This document shows positions 28,013 to 37,429 of a stretch of DNA of 64,000 nt, piece by piece. The notes under the pieces were generated by a model, which saw only the letters and a program-made list of their open reading frames with translations, made no database searches and was not told where the DNA came from. Both the position numbers and the translations under genes were made by a program. The first letter of the stretch is position 1. The number at the start of each line of letters is the position of its first letter. The DNA comes from Alteromonadaceae bacterium (lineage in GTDB: Bacteria; Pseudomonadota; Gammaproteobacteria; Enterobacterales; Alteromonadaceae): NCBI GenBank assembly GCA_014872785.1, contig WKFJ01000036.1:1-64000 (forward strand), written 5' to 3'.

Positions 28013-30448
28013 CTAGCGAATTTGTTGCAAGCGTTTGCCAAACTCAGGCGCAATCAGCGATAACACGTGGTTGTGCAGTGCCTGGCTTACCTCTGAATGT
28101 TCAAGTAAACCGTCGTCGGTTTCCTGCACGAGATTATTTTCTTTTAAGGCGGCGATGTAGGTTGCCAATACATTCTTGTCATAGAATTCTGGTGCACTTA
28201 TGCCGTGCAAGGTTGCCATTCTCTCCGCCACTTGTCGGCTGCGTTTTTCTAACGCAGAACGTGAGATAGTGCCCATGAATTCCAATTGGCTTAGTACTAG
28301 GGCATATCTCTGCAGAGTTTCTTGCAATAAAGAGCGCAATATCCAAAGGCTATAGAATTCTTTAGAGGTGGTGTCTGCTGCGCTGTATTGGTCGTCGTTC
28401 AATGTCACCATGCCAAGCGCTTCCATTGATTCAAGAACCGACACGACGTAGCTTTCACATTCGGATGCATTCATATAGATAAATAACTCTTTTTGTAAGA
28501 GCGGATACAACTTGCTGACTAAACTGATAATAGCGTCTTTACTCGATGACGGGTTACCGAGGACAACGGTAGCGACCAAGGCCGGTACCGCAAATAGATG
28601 CAGAATGTTATTGCGATAGTAAGTTAGTGCAATGGCATTACTTCTTTCAACGGAGATAATTTCACCAAAGCTATCTGTACTTACATCAAATTTATCTAAC
28701 TTCATTGTGTTTTTGAGCAGTGTCTCGGCATCTACATCGGGCACACTACTTTGGTCACTGAAAGGTGCTGTACGCATTAACTTTAAGAAGTGATCCATGA
28801 CGGCAATCAACTCTTCTTTGCTCATCGCTCGCTTCTCTGCAGACAATAAGCACATCGAGGCCAAGGCCATTCCGCTAACCGATGCGGCCTGGTTGATGCG
28901 TTGCAGAATATTGGTACCTAGCTCATTTACCGTTGGTGTTAACCACGTGGGTTTTTTATCGTCTTGATTGGCGTCTTCCCGCCAGTTCGGTACTTTTTCG
29001 TCTAGGTAATGGGTAATTTGGATAGGTTCACCAAAACTGAGGAATCCATAACCGTAGTTTTTAAGTTTGCGGATGGCTGAGAATACCCCGAAAAAGGACT
29101 CTTTAGATTTGTTTTTGCCCCTTAATTCTCCAAGGTAACTTTTCACTTCCATCACGTGCTCATAGCCGATATACACCGGAACTAGGCTTACTGGACGTTT
29201 TACGCCTTTCATTACAGCTTGCAGGGTCATGGCAAGCATGCCGGTTTTTGCTGGAAGCAAGCGGCCAGTTCTACTTCTACCGCCTTCCGCGTAGAACTTA
29301 ACTGAGTAACCTTTGTTGAAAAGTTGTTCCAAGTATTCTCTAAAAACTGCCGTGTAGAGTTTGTTGCCTGCGAAGGAGCGACGGATGAAAAATGCGCCAG
29401 CGCGTCTGAAAACGCCGCCAATAGGCCAGAAATTCAGATTAATGCCAGCGGCTATGTGTGGGGTGGCGAGTCCTTCGTGATAAATCACGTAAGTCAGTAG
29501 TAAATAATCCATGTGACTGCGATGACATGGTACATAGATTATTTCGTGTCCATTTTGCGCAAGTTCACGTACTTTCTCTGCATTTTGAACCCGGATGCCA
29601 TTGTAAATTTTATTCCAAACACGCCCCAACAAACGGTCACCCAATCGAATAATTCCCTCTCGATAATCTGCCGCGATTTCATCGATATACTTATGTGCAT
29701 TGGCTTTTGCCTTAACAATATCGATATTTTTACTGGCGGCTTCGTCTTGAATGGCTTTTTTCACTGCTTCAGAGCCAAGCACCCCGTTAAATAGTTGTTG
29801 CCTTTCCAGTAGACGGGGACCAGTCATTGATTGCTGTCTGCGCAAAAAGGGGGTACGTGCTAGGCGCATCAACTTATGCGCAATTTGCGAGTCAGTCCCC
29901 CGAGTGGTTGCCATTGCACGTGAAGATACTGCTCGACTGTAATATACGAAGTTATCTCTTCCTAGGAATAAAACGATAAAAAACTTTCTCAACCAGCTTG
30001 GCGATGCTTTGTCTGCTAATAATTCAGTTAATCCCTGAGACGCCTTGCCTGGAGCACGACCCCAAAATATCGATACTGGCACGATTTGTAGGTCTATGTC
30101 TTTGTCTTCTCGATGCAAATGAAATAATCGGGTGAAGATTTCGTTAATATCTGTGTGTTTATTTTCTTTGGTAAAAAGAGACTCCGGCTCTTCGAGAAAT
30201 ACGCAGTTGCTCAGTTTTTCACCATTGATTACCTGTTTTTTATAAGGGCTGGGTAATCCTAAGGCTTTGGTAGACAGTTCTAGCGAAACTAAATCGGTCA
30301 CTGAGTTGGTACGTAAAAGGTAAATGATGGGCTTATTTTTATCTATGCCTAACTCGCCCTCTACATCACTGGGAATAGTACTGGTGCGCACTAACCATTG
30401 CGTTGGGAGTTTAATGACATTCAAAAGAAGCTTGTGAAACCACGCCAT
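28013..30448 (-). CDS. plsB: Glycerol-3-phosphate 1-O-acyltransferase PlsB
   Basis: This 811-residue inner-membrane enzyme acylates sn-glycerol-3-phosphate, the first step of phospholipid synthesis. The catalytic HX4D motif is in PCHRSHMDYLLLTYV, and the substrate motif is AEGGRSRTGRLLPAKTGML. Length and order match gammaproteobacterial PlsB. It is divergent from lexA, the same pairing as in Escherichia. Confidence 0.97.
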   Translation of the reverse strand: MAWFHKLLLNVIKLPTQWLVRTSTIPSDVEGELGIDKNKPIIYLLRTNSVTDLVSLELSTKALGLPSPYKKQVINGEKLSNCVFLEEPESLFTKENKHTDINEIFTRLFHLHREDKDIDLQIVPVSIFWGRAPGKASQGLTELLADKASPSWLRKFFIVLFLGRDNFVYYSRAVSSRAMATTRGTDSQIAHKLMRLARTPFLRRQQSMTGPRLLERQQLFNGVLGSEAVKKAIQDEAASKNIDIVKAKANAHKYIDEIAADYREGIIRLGDRLLGRVWNKIYNGIRVQNAEKVRELAQNGHEIIYVPCHRSHMDYLLLTYVIYHEGLATPHIAAGINLNFWPIGGVFRRAGAFFIRRSFAGNKLYTAVFREYLEQLFNKGYSVKFYAEGGRSRTGRLLPAKTGMLAMTLQAVMKGVKRPVSLVPVYIGYEHVMEVKSYLGELRGKNKSKESFFGVFSAIRKLKNYGYGFLSFGEPIQITHYLDEKVPNWREDANQDDKKPTWLTPTVNELGTNILQRINQAASVSGMALASMCLLSAEKRAMSKEELIAVMDHFLKLMRTAPFSDQSSVPDVDAETLLKNTMKLDKFDVSTDSFGEIISVERSNAIALTYYRNNILHLFAVPALVATVVLGNPSSSKDAIISLVSKLYPLLQKELFIYMNASECESYVVSVLESMEALGMVTLNDDQYSAADTTSKEFYSLWILRSLLQETLQRYALVLSQLEFMGTISRSALEKRSRQVAERMATLHGISAPEFYDKNVLATYIAALKENNLVQETDDGLLEHSEVSQALHNHVLSLIAPEFGKRLQQIR

Positions 30449-30622
30449 AGAAACGATTTTCCTTAATATTAGAAAGGTTATTCTAACACGACATTTTTAC
30501 TTTAGCCCTCCTACCTGTTTCCCGCTACCAAATAACATGTAACGTAAAATTGCGCAGATGGGACTGACTATTTGAATAAATTATTGATAAATCGTGATTT
30601 CTTGATTGTGTTTATTCTAAGG

Positions 30623-30638
30623 CTGTATATACTGACAG
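30623..30638 (+). promoter_or_regulatory. LexA-binding SOS box 1
   Basis: CTGTATATACTGACAG fits the CTG-N10-CAG operator with the preferred TATA core. It overlaps a probable -10 (TATATA) of the lexA promoter; TTGATT at 30602 is a possible -35. This indicates autorepression of lexA. Confidence 0.88.
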
Positions 30639-30643
30639 CAAAA

Positions 30644-30659
30644 CTGTATGAAAAAACAG
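30644..30659 (+). promoter_or_regulatory. LexA-binding SOS box 2
   Basis: CTGTATGAAAAAACAG is a second CTG-N10-CAG site, centred 21 bp from the first and 8 bases before the lexA start codon. Tandem boxes are also found at enteric lexA. Confidence 0.85.
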
Positions 30660-30666
30660 GCTGTTT

Positions 30667-31290
30667 ATGCGTCCACTTACTCTACGTCAAGAACAAGTAC
30701 TTAATCTTATCAAAGACACTATCTCTGATACTGGCATGCCGCCGACACGTGCTGAAATAGCTCGAGAATTGGGTTTTAAATCTGCTAACGCGGCTGAGGA
30801 ACACTTGAAGGCACTTGCGCGTAAAGGGGTCATCGATATTTTACCCGGGACGTCACGTGGTATCAGACTAAACACACCGCTTGATGACGCACCAGTAGAA
30901 GCTGGACTGCCTCTTATCGGCCGTGTGGCCGCGGGTGAGCCTATATTGGCGCAAGCCCATATCGAGAGTCATTACCAAGTTGACCAAGGCATGTTTCAGC
31001 CGAATGCAGACTACTTGTTAAGGGTAAACGGCATGAGCATGAAAGATATCGGTATCCTTGATGGTGATTTGCTAGCTGTGCATAGCACGAATCAAGCGCG
31101 TAATGGCCAAGTTGTTGTAGCGAGAATTGAAGAGGATGTCACGGGTAAACGTTTTGAGAAGAACGGTGATCAAGTGTTACTTCATGCTGAAAATGAAGAG
31201 TTTTCGCCGATAAAGGTCGATTTAACTTCTCAACCGCTGAGTATTGAAGGAATTGCAGTTGGCATTATCCGAAACAATGCGTGGATGTAA
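30667..31290 (+). CDS. lexA: LexA repressor
   Basis: This SOS repressor has 207 residues. The N-terminal winged helix (1-70) contains [22 protein letters not shown] for operator recognition. The C-terminal S24 peptidase domain has the Ala-Gly cleavage site in GRVAAGEPI, the catalytic Ser in [11 protein letters not shown] and the Lys in ITGKRFEK-like TGKRFEK. Self-cleavage is triggered by RecA filaments. Two SOS boxes lie upstream and a terminator follows. Confidence 0.98.
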   Translation: MRPLTLRQEQVLNLIKDTISDTGMPPTRAEIARELGFKSANAAEEHLKALARKGVIDILPGTSRGIRLNTPLDDAPVEAGLPLIGRVAAGEPILAQAHIESHYQVDQGMFQPNADYLLRVNGMSMKDIGILDGDLLAVHSTNQARNGQVVVARIEEDVTGKRFEKNGDQVLLHAENEEFSPIKVDLTSQPLSIEGIAVGIIRNNAWM

Positions 31291-31313
31291 TATTCCACAA
31301 CACCTGTAATTAG

Positions 31314-31343
31314 AGCCAGCTTTGATGCTGGCTTTATTATTTT
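31314..31343 (+). terminator. Rho-independent terminator of lexA
   Basis: AGCCAGC and GCTGGCT arms enclose a TTTGAT loop, followed by TTATTATTTT, 24 bases after the lexA stop. Confidence 0.8.
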
Positions 31344-31675
31344 CCATGCACAATTCCCACCAGATCGTTATTCCAATTGTTGCTTAGCAAATAAACAATA
31401 ATTCCCTAAATTGGGTAAGATTTAATCTGTTTTCACTTTATTTATTTTTACAAACGGCTATTTTTGTCAACGAAGAATGACAAAGCCTTAATAATTGCAG
31501 GGAAATACTTGATTAAAAATTGTAATAATTGTTTACTTGTCGCTCTTAATTTTACATAGTTATAACAATAACATAGCACTCCTGTAACAATATCGTTTGG
31601 GAAGCCGTTAAATAGCAACATGCCCGACCACAGTAACGACTGATTGTTGGCTATTCAGATTGGAGGAAGTCATCG
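31344..31675 (+). promoter_or_regulatory. Upstream region of the cytochrome oxidase operon
   Basis: This AT-rich gap of about 330 bases has no gene I can support. It must hold the cox promoter. One weak candidate is TTGTCG, a 17-base spacer, then TTATAA, near 31539-31567. A TGGAGGAAG ribosome-binding site lies just before the coxB GTG. Confidence 0.4.
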
Positions 31676-32830
31676 GTGCGCAACAAACTATATCAATTAA
31701 TCGCGCTCGCTCTGAGTTTTATATCGACTGCCTTGTTTGCAGCGAGTGATACACATCCAGACGCATACCAACTAAACCTCACTAAAGGTGTCACTGACAT
31801 CAGTCAGGAAGTTTACGATTTGCACATGACCATTTTCATCATTTGCGTGGTGATTGGTGCCGGTGTTTTCGCGGTAATGCTTTGGTCTACAATTTTTCAC
31901 CGTAAATCTAGAGGTGTGAAACCAGCCACTTTCCACGAAAGCGTTAAAGTGGAAATCGCATGGACGGTTGCGCCTTTCGTAATCCTTATTTTCATGGCGA
32001 TTCCTGCTGCGCAAACGCTAATCGCAATGGAAGACACAACGGAAGCCGATATTACTGTTCTCGTGACTGGGTCGCAGTGGAAATGGCACTACAAATATAT
32101 GGATGACGAAGTTGAATTCTTCTCGCTGATGGCGACGCAACAAGAAGAAATCAAAAACAAGTTCGAGAAAAATCCTAACTACCTGCTCGAAGTTGACCGT
32201 CCGTTAGTTATTCCTACAGATAAGAAAGTACGCTTCCTAATCACTTCAGATGACGTAATCCACTCCTGGTGGGTACCTGCATTTGCAGTTAAGAAAGATG
32301 CTAACCCTGGCTTTATCAACGAAGCGTGGACAAAGGTTAACGAGCCAGGCATCTATCGTGGCCAGTGTGCCGAACTTTGCGGTAAGGACCACGGCTTTAT
32401 GCCAGTCGTTGTAATTGCAAAAGAGCCTGCTGAATACGAAGCTTGGATCGCAGAGCAAAAAGAAATTCAACGTTTAGCCAAAGAAGAAGAGCAGAAATTA
32501 CTTGCAATGAACATGGATATGGCAGAACTCATGTCTGTTGGTGAGCGTGTTTACGCAACTGCATGCGCTGCGTGTCACATGCCAAATGGTGAGGGGTTAC
32601 CAGGCGTATTCCCGGCACTTAAGGGTAGCGACATAGCACTTAACGATATGCAAAAGCACATTGACGTTGTGGTAAATGGTATACCAGGAACAGCAATGCA
32701 GTCATATGCAAAGCAGCTTTCTCTCAAAGAGATGGCAGCAGTTATTACTTACGAGCGTAATGCGTGGGGCAACGACACCGGAGAAACGGTACAGGCCAAA
32801 GACGTAAACGCATTAATGAACGGAAACTAG
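31676..32830 (+). CDS. coxB: Cytochrome c oxidase subunit II with fused cytochrome c domain
   Basis: The 384 residues comprise a signal sequence, two membrane helices (about 47-70 and 90-112), the CuA cupredoxin domain with CAELCGKDHGFMPV, and a C-terminal class I cytochrome c domain whose haem site is CAACHMPNGEG, with an axial Met probably in GTAMQSY. The fusion marks a caa3-type oxidase that accepts electrons through its own haem c. The start is a GTG at 31676 with a strong GGAGG site. It is first in the operon. Confidence 0.95.
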   Translation: MRNKLYQLIALALSFISTALFAASDTHPDAYQLNLTKGVTDISQEVYDLHMTIFIICVVIGAGVFAVMLWSTIFHRKSRGVKPATFHESVKVEIAWTVAPFVILIFMAIPAAQTLIAMEDTTEADITVLVTGSQWKWHYKYMDDEVEFFSLMATQQEEIKNKFEKNPNYLLEVDRPLVIPTDKKVRFLITSDDVIHSWWVPAFAVKKDANPGFINEAWTKVNEPGIYRGQCAELCGKDHGFMPVVVIAKEPAEYEAWIAEQKEIQRLAKEEEQKLLAMNMDMAELMSVGERVYATACAACHMPNGEGLPGVFPALKGSDIALNDMQKHIDVVVNGIPGTAMQSYAKQLSLKEMAAVITYERNAWGNDTGETVQAKDVNALMNGN

Positions 32831-32842
32831 GAGGCGAGATAG

Positions 32843-34435
32843 ATGACTACAGCAACTGACGAATTGCATCACGACGATCATCATCACGACCACAAACCCA
32901 GTGGGATCATGCGCTGGTTATTAACAACAAACCACAAAGATATCAGTTCTCTTTATCTATGGTTCGCTTTCATCATGTTTTTGGTGGGCGGCGCGATGGC
33001 GATGGTCATTCGTGCTGAATTGTTCCAGCCAGGACTCCAAATTGTAGAGCCCGACTTTTTTAACCAGATGACCACTGTTCACGGCTTGATCATGGTATTC
33101 GGTGCCGTTATGCCGGCCTTTACTGGGCTTGCAAACTGGATGGTGCCATTGATGATTGGTGCGCCCGATATGGCGCTACCCCGTATGAATAACTGGAGCT
33201 TCTGGATACTACCATTTGCCTTCGCAATTTTACTTTCATCTCTGTTCATGGAAGGTGGTGGTCCAAACTTTGGTTGGACTTTCTATGCGCCTCTTTCAAC
33301 CACTTATAGTAATGACTCAACTGCTCTATTTGTGTTCTCGGTACACATTATGGGTGCCAGTTCCATCATGGGGGCGATTAACGTCATCGTAACCATCTTA
33401 AACATGCGTGCACCAGGTATGACATTAATGAAAATGCCATTGTTCGTATGGACTTGGTTGATTACTGCATTCTTGTTGATCGCAGTAATGCCGGTTCTAG
33501 CGGGTGCGGTAACTATGGTGCTTACTGATAAGTATTTTGGCACTAGTTTCTTTGATGCAGCGGGCGGTGGTGATCCGGTCATGTTCCAGCATATTTTCTG
33601 GTTCTTTGGTCACCCGGAAGTTTACATCATGATATTACCTGCATTTGGTATTATCTCGCAGATTGTTCCGACTTTCTCGCGTAAAAAGCTATTCGGTTAT
33701 GCATCAATGGTTTACGCAACTGCGTCAATTGCGTTGTTATCTTTTGTTGTGTGGGCTCACCACATGTTCACTACAGGGATGCCATTGTTCGGTGAACTGT
33801 TCTTTATGATTGCAACAATGCTGATTTCAGTACCTACTGGCGTAAAAGTGTTTAACTGGGTCGCTACAATGTGGCGCGGCGCGATTAGTTTTGAAATGCC
33901 AATGATGTTCTCTTTGGCCTTCATTGTACTTTTCACCATTGGTGGGCTATCTGGCCTGATGTTGGCGATTACACCAGTTGATTTCCAATATCACGATACT
34001 TATTTTGTTGTTGCTCACTTCCACTATGTTTTGGTTACTGGTGCGGTGTTCTCAATTATGGCGGCAGCGTACTATTGGTTACCTAAGTGGACAGGTAAAA
34101 TGTACGACACTACATTGGCGCAGTGGCACTTCTGGTGTTCACTTATTTCAGTAAACCTACTGTTCTTCCCAATGCACTTCGTTGGTCTAGCGGGTATGCC
34201 TCGTCGTATCCCTGACTATGCGTTACAGTTTGCCGACTTTAACAAGTGGATCAGTATTGGCGGCTTTGCCTTCGGTCTATCTCAGTTGATTTTCCTAGCG
34301 CTACTTATTAAGGCTTGCCGTAAGCAAGGTGAACCAGTATCTGACCAAGTGTGGGAAGGTGCTGAAGGGCTTGAGTGGGAAGTTCCATCTCCAGCGCCTT
34401 ACCACACCTTCGAAACGCCGCCGGTTGTTAAGTAG
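32843..34435 (+). CDS. coxA: Cytochrome c oxidase subunit I
   Basis: This 530-residue catalytic subunit of 12 helices carries haem a and the haem a3-CuB oxygen site. Ligands are visible in TVHGLIMVFGAVMP, in the CuB/Tyr crosslink motif WFFGHPEVYI, in WAHHMFTTG and in VVAHFHYVLVTG. It begins with a His-rich N-terminus (HHDDHHHDH), perhaps only metal-binding in passing. It reduces O2 and pumps protons in the inner membrane. It lies 12 bases after coxB. Confidence 0.98.
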   Translation: MTTATDELHHDDHHHDHKPSGIMRWLLTTNHKDISSLYLWFAFIMFLVGGAMAMVIRAELFQPGLQIVEPDFFNQMTTVHGLIMVFGAVMPAFTGLANWMVPLMIGAPDMALPRMNNWSFWILPFAFAILLSSLFMEGGGPNFGWTFYAPLSTTYSNDSTALFVFSVHIMGASSIMGAINVIVTILNMRAPGMTLMKMPLFVWTWLITAFLLIAVMPVLAGAVTMVLTDKYFGTSFFDAAGGGDPVMFQHIFWFFGHPEVYIMILPAFGIISQIVPTFSRKKLFGYASMVYATASIALLSFVVWAHHMFTTGMPLFGELFFMIATMLISVPTGVKVFNWVATMWRGAISFEMPMMFSLAFIVLFTIGGLSGLMLAITPVDFQYHDTYFVVAHFHYVLVTGAVFSIMAAAYYWLPKWTGKMYDTTLAQWHFWCSLISVNLLFFPMHFVGLAGMPRRIPDYALQFADFNKWISIGGFAFGLSQLIFLALLIKACRKQGEPVSDQVWEGAEGLEWEVPSPAPYHTFETPPVVK

Positions 34436-34449
34436 GTAGGTAAGTCTTT

Positions 34450-35007
34450 ATGGAGTCGAAGCAGCCCGAAATTCGCAAGACGGTCATTAAATTGGTGGCC
34501 GTTGTGATTGGTATGTTTGGATTTGGTTTTGCGTTAGTACCACTTTACGACGTTTTTTGTGAAATAACGGGTATTAACGGTAAGACCAGCGATGTCGCGG
34601 CAACCTATGAAAATGTTGTCGTAGACAAAGGTCGTTGGGTAAACGTTGAATTTATTACGCGCACCAACTCGGGCATGCCCTGGGAATTCAAATCTCAAAC
34701 CAAACGGGTACGAGTGAACCCTGGCGAAATGCACCAAGTCGACTTCTATGCTCACAATACCTCATCAAGAGACATTGTGGGACAAGCTGTACCTTCGGTA
34801 TCACCTGGCACAGCTGCAATATATTTAAATAAAACAGAATGTTTTTGCTTTGACCAGCAACCTCTAAAAGCGGGTGAAGAAGTCATTATGCCAATGCGCT
34901 TCTATGTTGACCCTGCTTTACCAGAGGACATTACATACTTCACATTACAATACACCTTGTATGACGTCACAGAACAAGCGCAAGAAATTGCCTATAACCG
35001 TGGCTGA
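34450..35007 (+). CDS. ctaG: Cytochrome c oxidase assembly protein CtaG (Cox11 family)
   Basis: The 185 residues form one N-terminal membrane helix (about 10-32) followed by a periplasmic immunoglobulin-like domain. The copper-binding ECFCFDQQPL motif and the conserved VPLYDVFCEITG segment after the helix are typical of Cox11. It delivers copper to CuB of subunit I. It sits between coxA and coxC in the usual order. Confidence 0.95.
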   Translation: MESKQPEIRKTVIKLVAVVIGMFGFGFALVPLYDVFCEITGINGKTSDVAATYENVVVDKGRWVNVEFITRTNSGMPWEFKSQTKRVRVNPGEMHQVDFYAHNTSSRDIVGQAVPSVSPGTAAIYLNKTECFCFDQQPLKAGEEVIMPMRFYVDPALPEDITYFTLQYTLYDVTEQAQEIAYNRG

Positions 35008-35021
35008 TATGGAGAGCAAAT

Positions 35022-35903
35022 ATGAGTGAACAACAATACGAAAAATACTATGTTCCTGCCTCTAGCCCCTGGCCCATTGTGGGTGCCGTTGCCCTGTTTT
35101 TCATGGCAGTAGGCGCTGGCAATTGGGTGGTAGAAATTAAAAATGGATCAGATGGATTTGGCCTACACACGCTGGCATTTGGTGCTCTGATTTTAACTGT
35201 TATGCTGGTGGGCTGGTTCAAAGATCAGATTCATGAGTCTATGACCGGTATGCATGGTGACCAACTAGGGCGTTCATATCGACAAGGCATGGCTTGGTTT
35301 ATCTTTTCCGAAGTGATGTTCTTCTGTGCATTCTTCGGGGCGCTGTTCTACGCTCGCGTATTCTCGGTTCCATGGTTAGCAGGCGCTTCTAACAACGCCG
35401 AGACGTTCAATGTACTTTGGCCTACTTTTGAAGCAATGTGGCCACTTACTACCACTCCTGGCGGCACTACTACTGAAGCCATGGGTTGGATGGGACTACC
35501 ACTTTACAACACCATTATTCTCTTAATATCGTCTTTCACCTGTCATTTTGCTCACGTAGCGCTTGAAAAAGGCGACCGTGCCAAGCTTAAAGCATGGTTA
35601 GGATTTACTATTGTTCTTGGGCTTATTTTCTTGTTCTTGCAGGTGGAAGAATACATTCACGCTTATCAAGAAATGGGACTACGCCTTGATTCCGGTATCT
35701 ACGGAAATACCTTCTTCATGCTCACTGGTTTCCATGGGTTCCACGTGACGCTCGGTACATTCATGCTAATCGTGATGTTTTTCCGGGTATTGAAGGGACA
35801 TTTTTCACACGACAATCAGTTTGCCTTCCAAGCGACAAGCTGGTACTGGCACTTCGTTGATGTTGTGTGGGTATGCTTGTTCTTCGTGGTATACGTTTTT
35901 TAA
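35022..35903 (+). CDS. coxC: Cytochrome c oxidase subunit III
   Basis: This 293-residue protein of about seven helices stabilises the core oxidase and its proton uptake. Typical segments are YYVPASSPWPIVGAVALF at the N-terminus, SEVMFFCAFFGALFYAR, FLQVEEYIHAY, FFMLTGFHGFHVTLGT and the C-terminal WYWHFVDVVWVCLF. It is last of the structural genes. Confidence 0.97.
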   Translation: MSEQQYEKYYVPASSPWPIVGAVALFFMAVGAGNWVVEIKNGSDGFGLHTLAFGALILTVMLVGWFKDQIHESMTGMHGDQLGRSYRQGMAWFIFSEVMFFCAFFGALFYARVFSVPWLAGASNNAETFNVLWPTFEAMWPLTTTPGGTTTEAMGWMGLPLYNTIILLISSFTCHFAHVALEKGDRAKLKAWLGFTIVLGLIFLFLQVEEYIHAYQEMGLRLDSGIYGNTFFMLTGFHGFHVTLGTFMLIVMFFRVLKGHFSHDNQFAFQATSWYWHFVDVVWVCLFFVVYVF

Positions 35904-35906
35904 AAA

Positions 35907-36116
35907 CTAATAGGGTCGCGGGTTTGGTTGAATCAAACCCGTGGCAATTGCTAGCAGGATTAACACAACAATAATTGCAGAGGTCATAACACGACGGCCG
36001 ATATACTTGGTCATTGATGGCTGATTCGGGTCATCTTTCAGCATAATAAGCATCGCTCTGAATAAGTTGTAAATCATAAACAAGAGCAATAAACCAATAA
36101 CTATCTTTACTAACAC
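35907..36116 (-). CDS. DUF2909 small twin-helix membrane protein, antisense in the cox cluster
   Basis: These 69 residues contain two membrane helices (about 3-25 and 44-64) with KYIGRRV between them. The pattern matches DUF2909 proteins, which from memory often sit in this exact place and orientation in gammaproteobacterial cox clusters. Role unknown; an oxidase accessory function is a guess. The start is a GTG at 36116 with GGAG upstream; the frame could also open at the TTG at 36128. It ends 3 bases from the coxC stop, and the surf1 start lies 12 bases from its own. Confidence 0.75.
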   Translation of the reverse strand: MLVKIVIGLLLLFMIYNLFRAMLIMLKDDPNQPSMTKYIGRRVMTSAIIVVLILLAIATGLIQPNPRPY

Positions 36117-36128
36117 GCGCGACTCCAA

Positions 36129-36854
36129 ATGACATTAACGTTTATCAGGGCGTTACCCTTTGTCCCTACATTAATCGCTTTGGTAGTATTTGTCATCTTA
36201 ATGAAACTAGGTTTTTGGCAATTACAACGCGCAGAACAAAAAGCTGAATATTTACAACAGCTTGAGCAGAATAACAAAACAAAAGTAACCGAAATCACCG
36301 CGGATTTATTCGCTGCTGAAGCGCCGGTGGGAGGCCGCTTTCACCTCTCTGGTAAGGTGGCCAATGATAAGCTTTATTACTGGGATAACAGAATTGTAAA
36401 CGGTCAAGTTGGCTACCAAGTGTTGGTGCCGGTGCAAACCAACTTAGGCTGGATATTGTTAGATTTAGGTTGGGTAAAAGGTAACGCTCAACGCGGTACC
36501 TTACCTGGTGTCGACGTGCCGAGCGTTATCGAAGATGAGTTGGTAGCACTATGGTTACCCAAAAAGAACGCGTTAATAAAAGAGACGTTAGATATAAAGG
36601 CTCCTTGGCCGAAGTTAGTACAAGAGGTCAATGTGTCATTACTGAGTCAACATTTTGCTCAGCCATTTTTGCCAAGGGTTGCCGTTAAGTTAGAACAAAG
36701 CACAAAATTTATTACAAACTATAAGCCAGTCGTTTTACCCCCAGAAAAACATATAGCCTATGCGGTTCAGTGGTTTGGATTGGCGATAGCAGTTTTAGTC
36801 GTATTCGGATTTGCAGTTAGGAAAAAACATGACAACAGCTCAAACAGTGACTGA
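36129..36854 (+). CDS. SURF1 family cytochrome oxidase biogenesis protein
   Basis: The 241 residues have one membrane helix at each end (about 10-28 and 215-234) and a periplasmic domain. GFWQLQRAEQKAEY, GWILLDLGWV and AYAVQWFGLA are SURF1 marks; the family handles haem a insertion into subunit I. Its 3' end overlaps the next gene by 26 bases. Confidence 0.93.
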   Translation: MTLTFIRALPFVPTLIALVVFVILMKLGFWQLQRAEQKAEYLQQLEQNNKTKVTEITADLFAAEAPVGGRFHLSGKVANDKLYYWDNRIVNGQVGYQVLVPVQTNLGWILLDLGWVKGNAQRGTLPGVDVPSVIEDELVALWLPKKNALIKETLDIKAPWPKLVQEVNVSLLSQHFAQPFLPRVAVKLEQSTKFITNYKPVVLPPEKHIAYAVQWFGLAIAVLVVFGFAVRKKHDNSSNSD

Positions 36855-37419
36855 CAGTAAACAACAAAAATCCAAAAACCGTAAAATAATGATTATTTTG
36901 GTGTTGGTTTTTGCACTACCCATGGTACTTGCGAAGTTTGCTCTAATGGGGGACTGGTTTAATCGTGGTGCGACTAATAAGGGCACGTTACTGGCGCCAC
37001 CGGTTGAGCTAAGTGAACTGCTGCGCAAAGAAGAGCCAATCTGGCGATTGCTTTATATTATGCCTGAAAAGTGTGACGTGGCCTGCGATAATGCCCTTAT
37101 TGCGATTAATCAAGTTTGGCAGGCAGTTGGTCGTGAACGTAAACGACTAGAGCCTACAATTTTAGTGTTGGATAACAGTGATACAAGTAAACTTGAAGAA
37201 GTAACTAAAGCCGAACAATTTCTAATTTTGAATACTGACACTAACTTGGTTCAGAGTAAGTTTAAAAACCAAGCGATTGATGTTATTTTTGTGGCAGATA
37301 TGCTTGGGAATGTCATTTTGCACTATCCCTTGCAAACAGAACAACAAGAAGCGGTACTTCGAAGCCGCGACATCTTAGCTGATTTGAGAAAGTTGCTAAA
37401 ACTCTCGCGAATCGGATAG
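36829..37419 (+). CDS. Membrane-anchored SCO-like/thioredoxin-fold protein of the cox cluster
   Basis: This 196-residue protein has an N-terminal helix (about 22-40) followed by a periplasmic domain with a CDVAC motif after WRLLYIMPEK, the spacing (CxxxC) seen in SCO copper chaperones. I cannot see the conserved SCO histidine clearly, so it may be a redox or assembly helper instead of a true chaperone. The ATG at 36829 overlaps surf1. The genomic position between surf1 and ctaA supports an oxidase assembly role. Confidence 0.75.
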   Translation: MTTAQTVTDSKQQKSKNRKIMIILVLVFALPMVLAKFALMGDWFNRGATNKGTLLAPPVELSELLRKEEPIWRLLYIMPEKCDVACDNALIAINQVWQAVGRERKRLEPTILVLDNSDTSKLEEVTKAEQFLILNTDTNLVQSKFKNQAIDVIFVADMLGNVILHYPLQTEQQEAVLRSRDILADLRKLLKLSRIG

Positions 37420-37429
37420 GGATACACAT

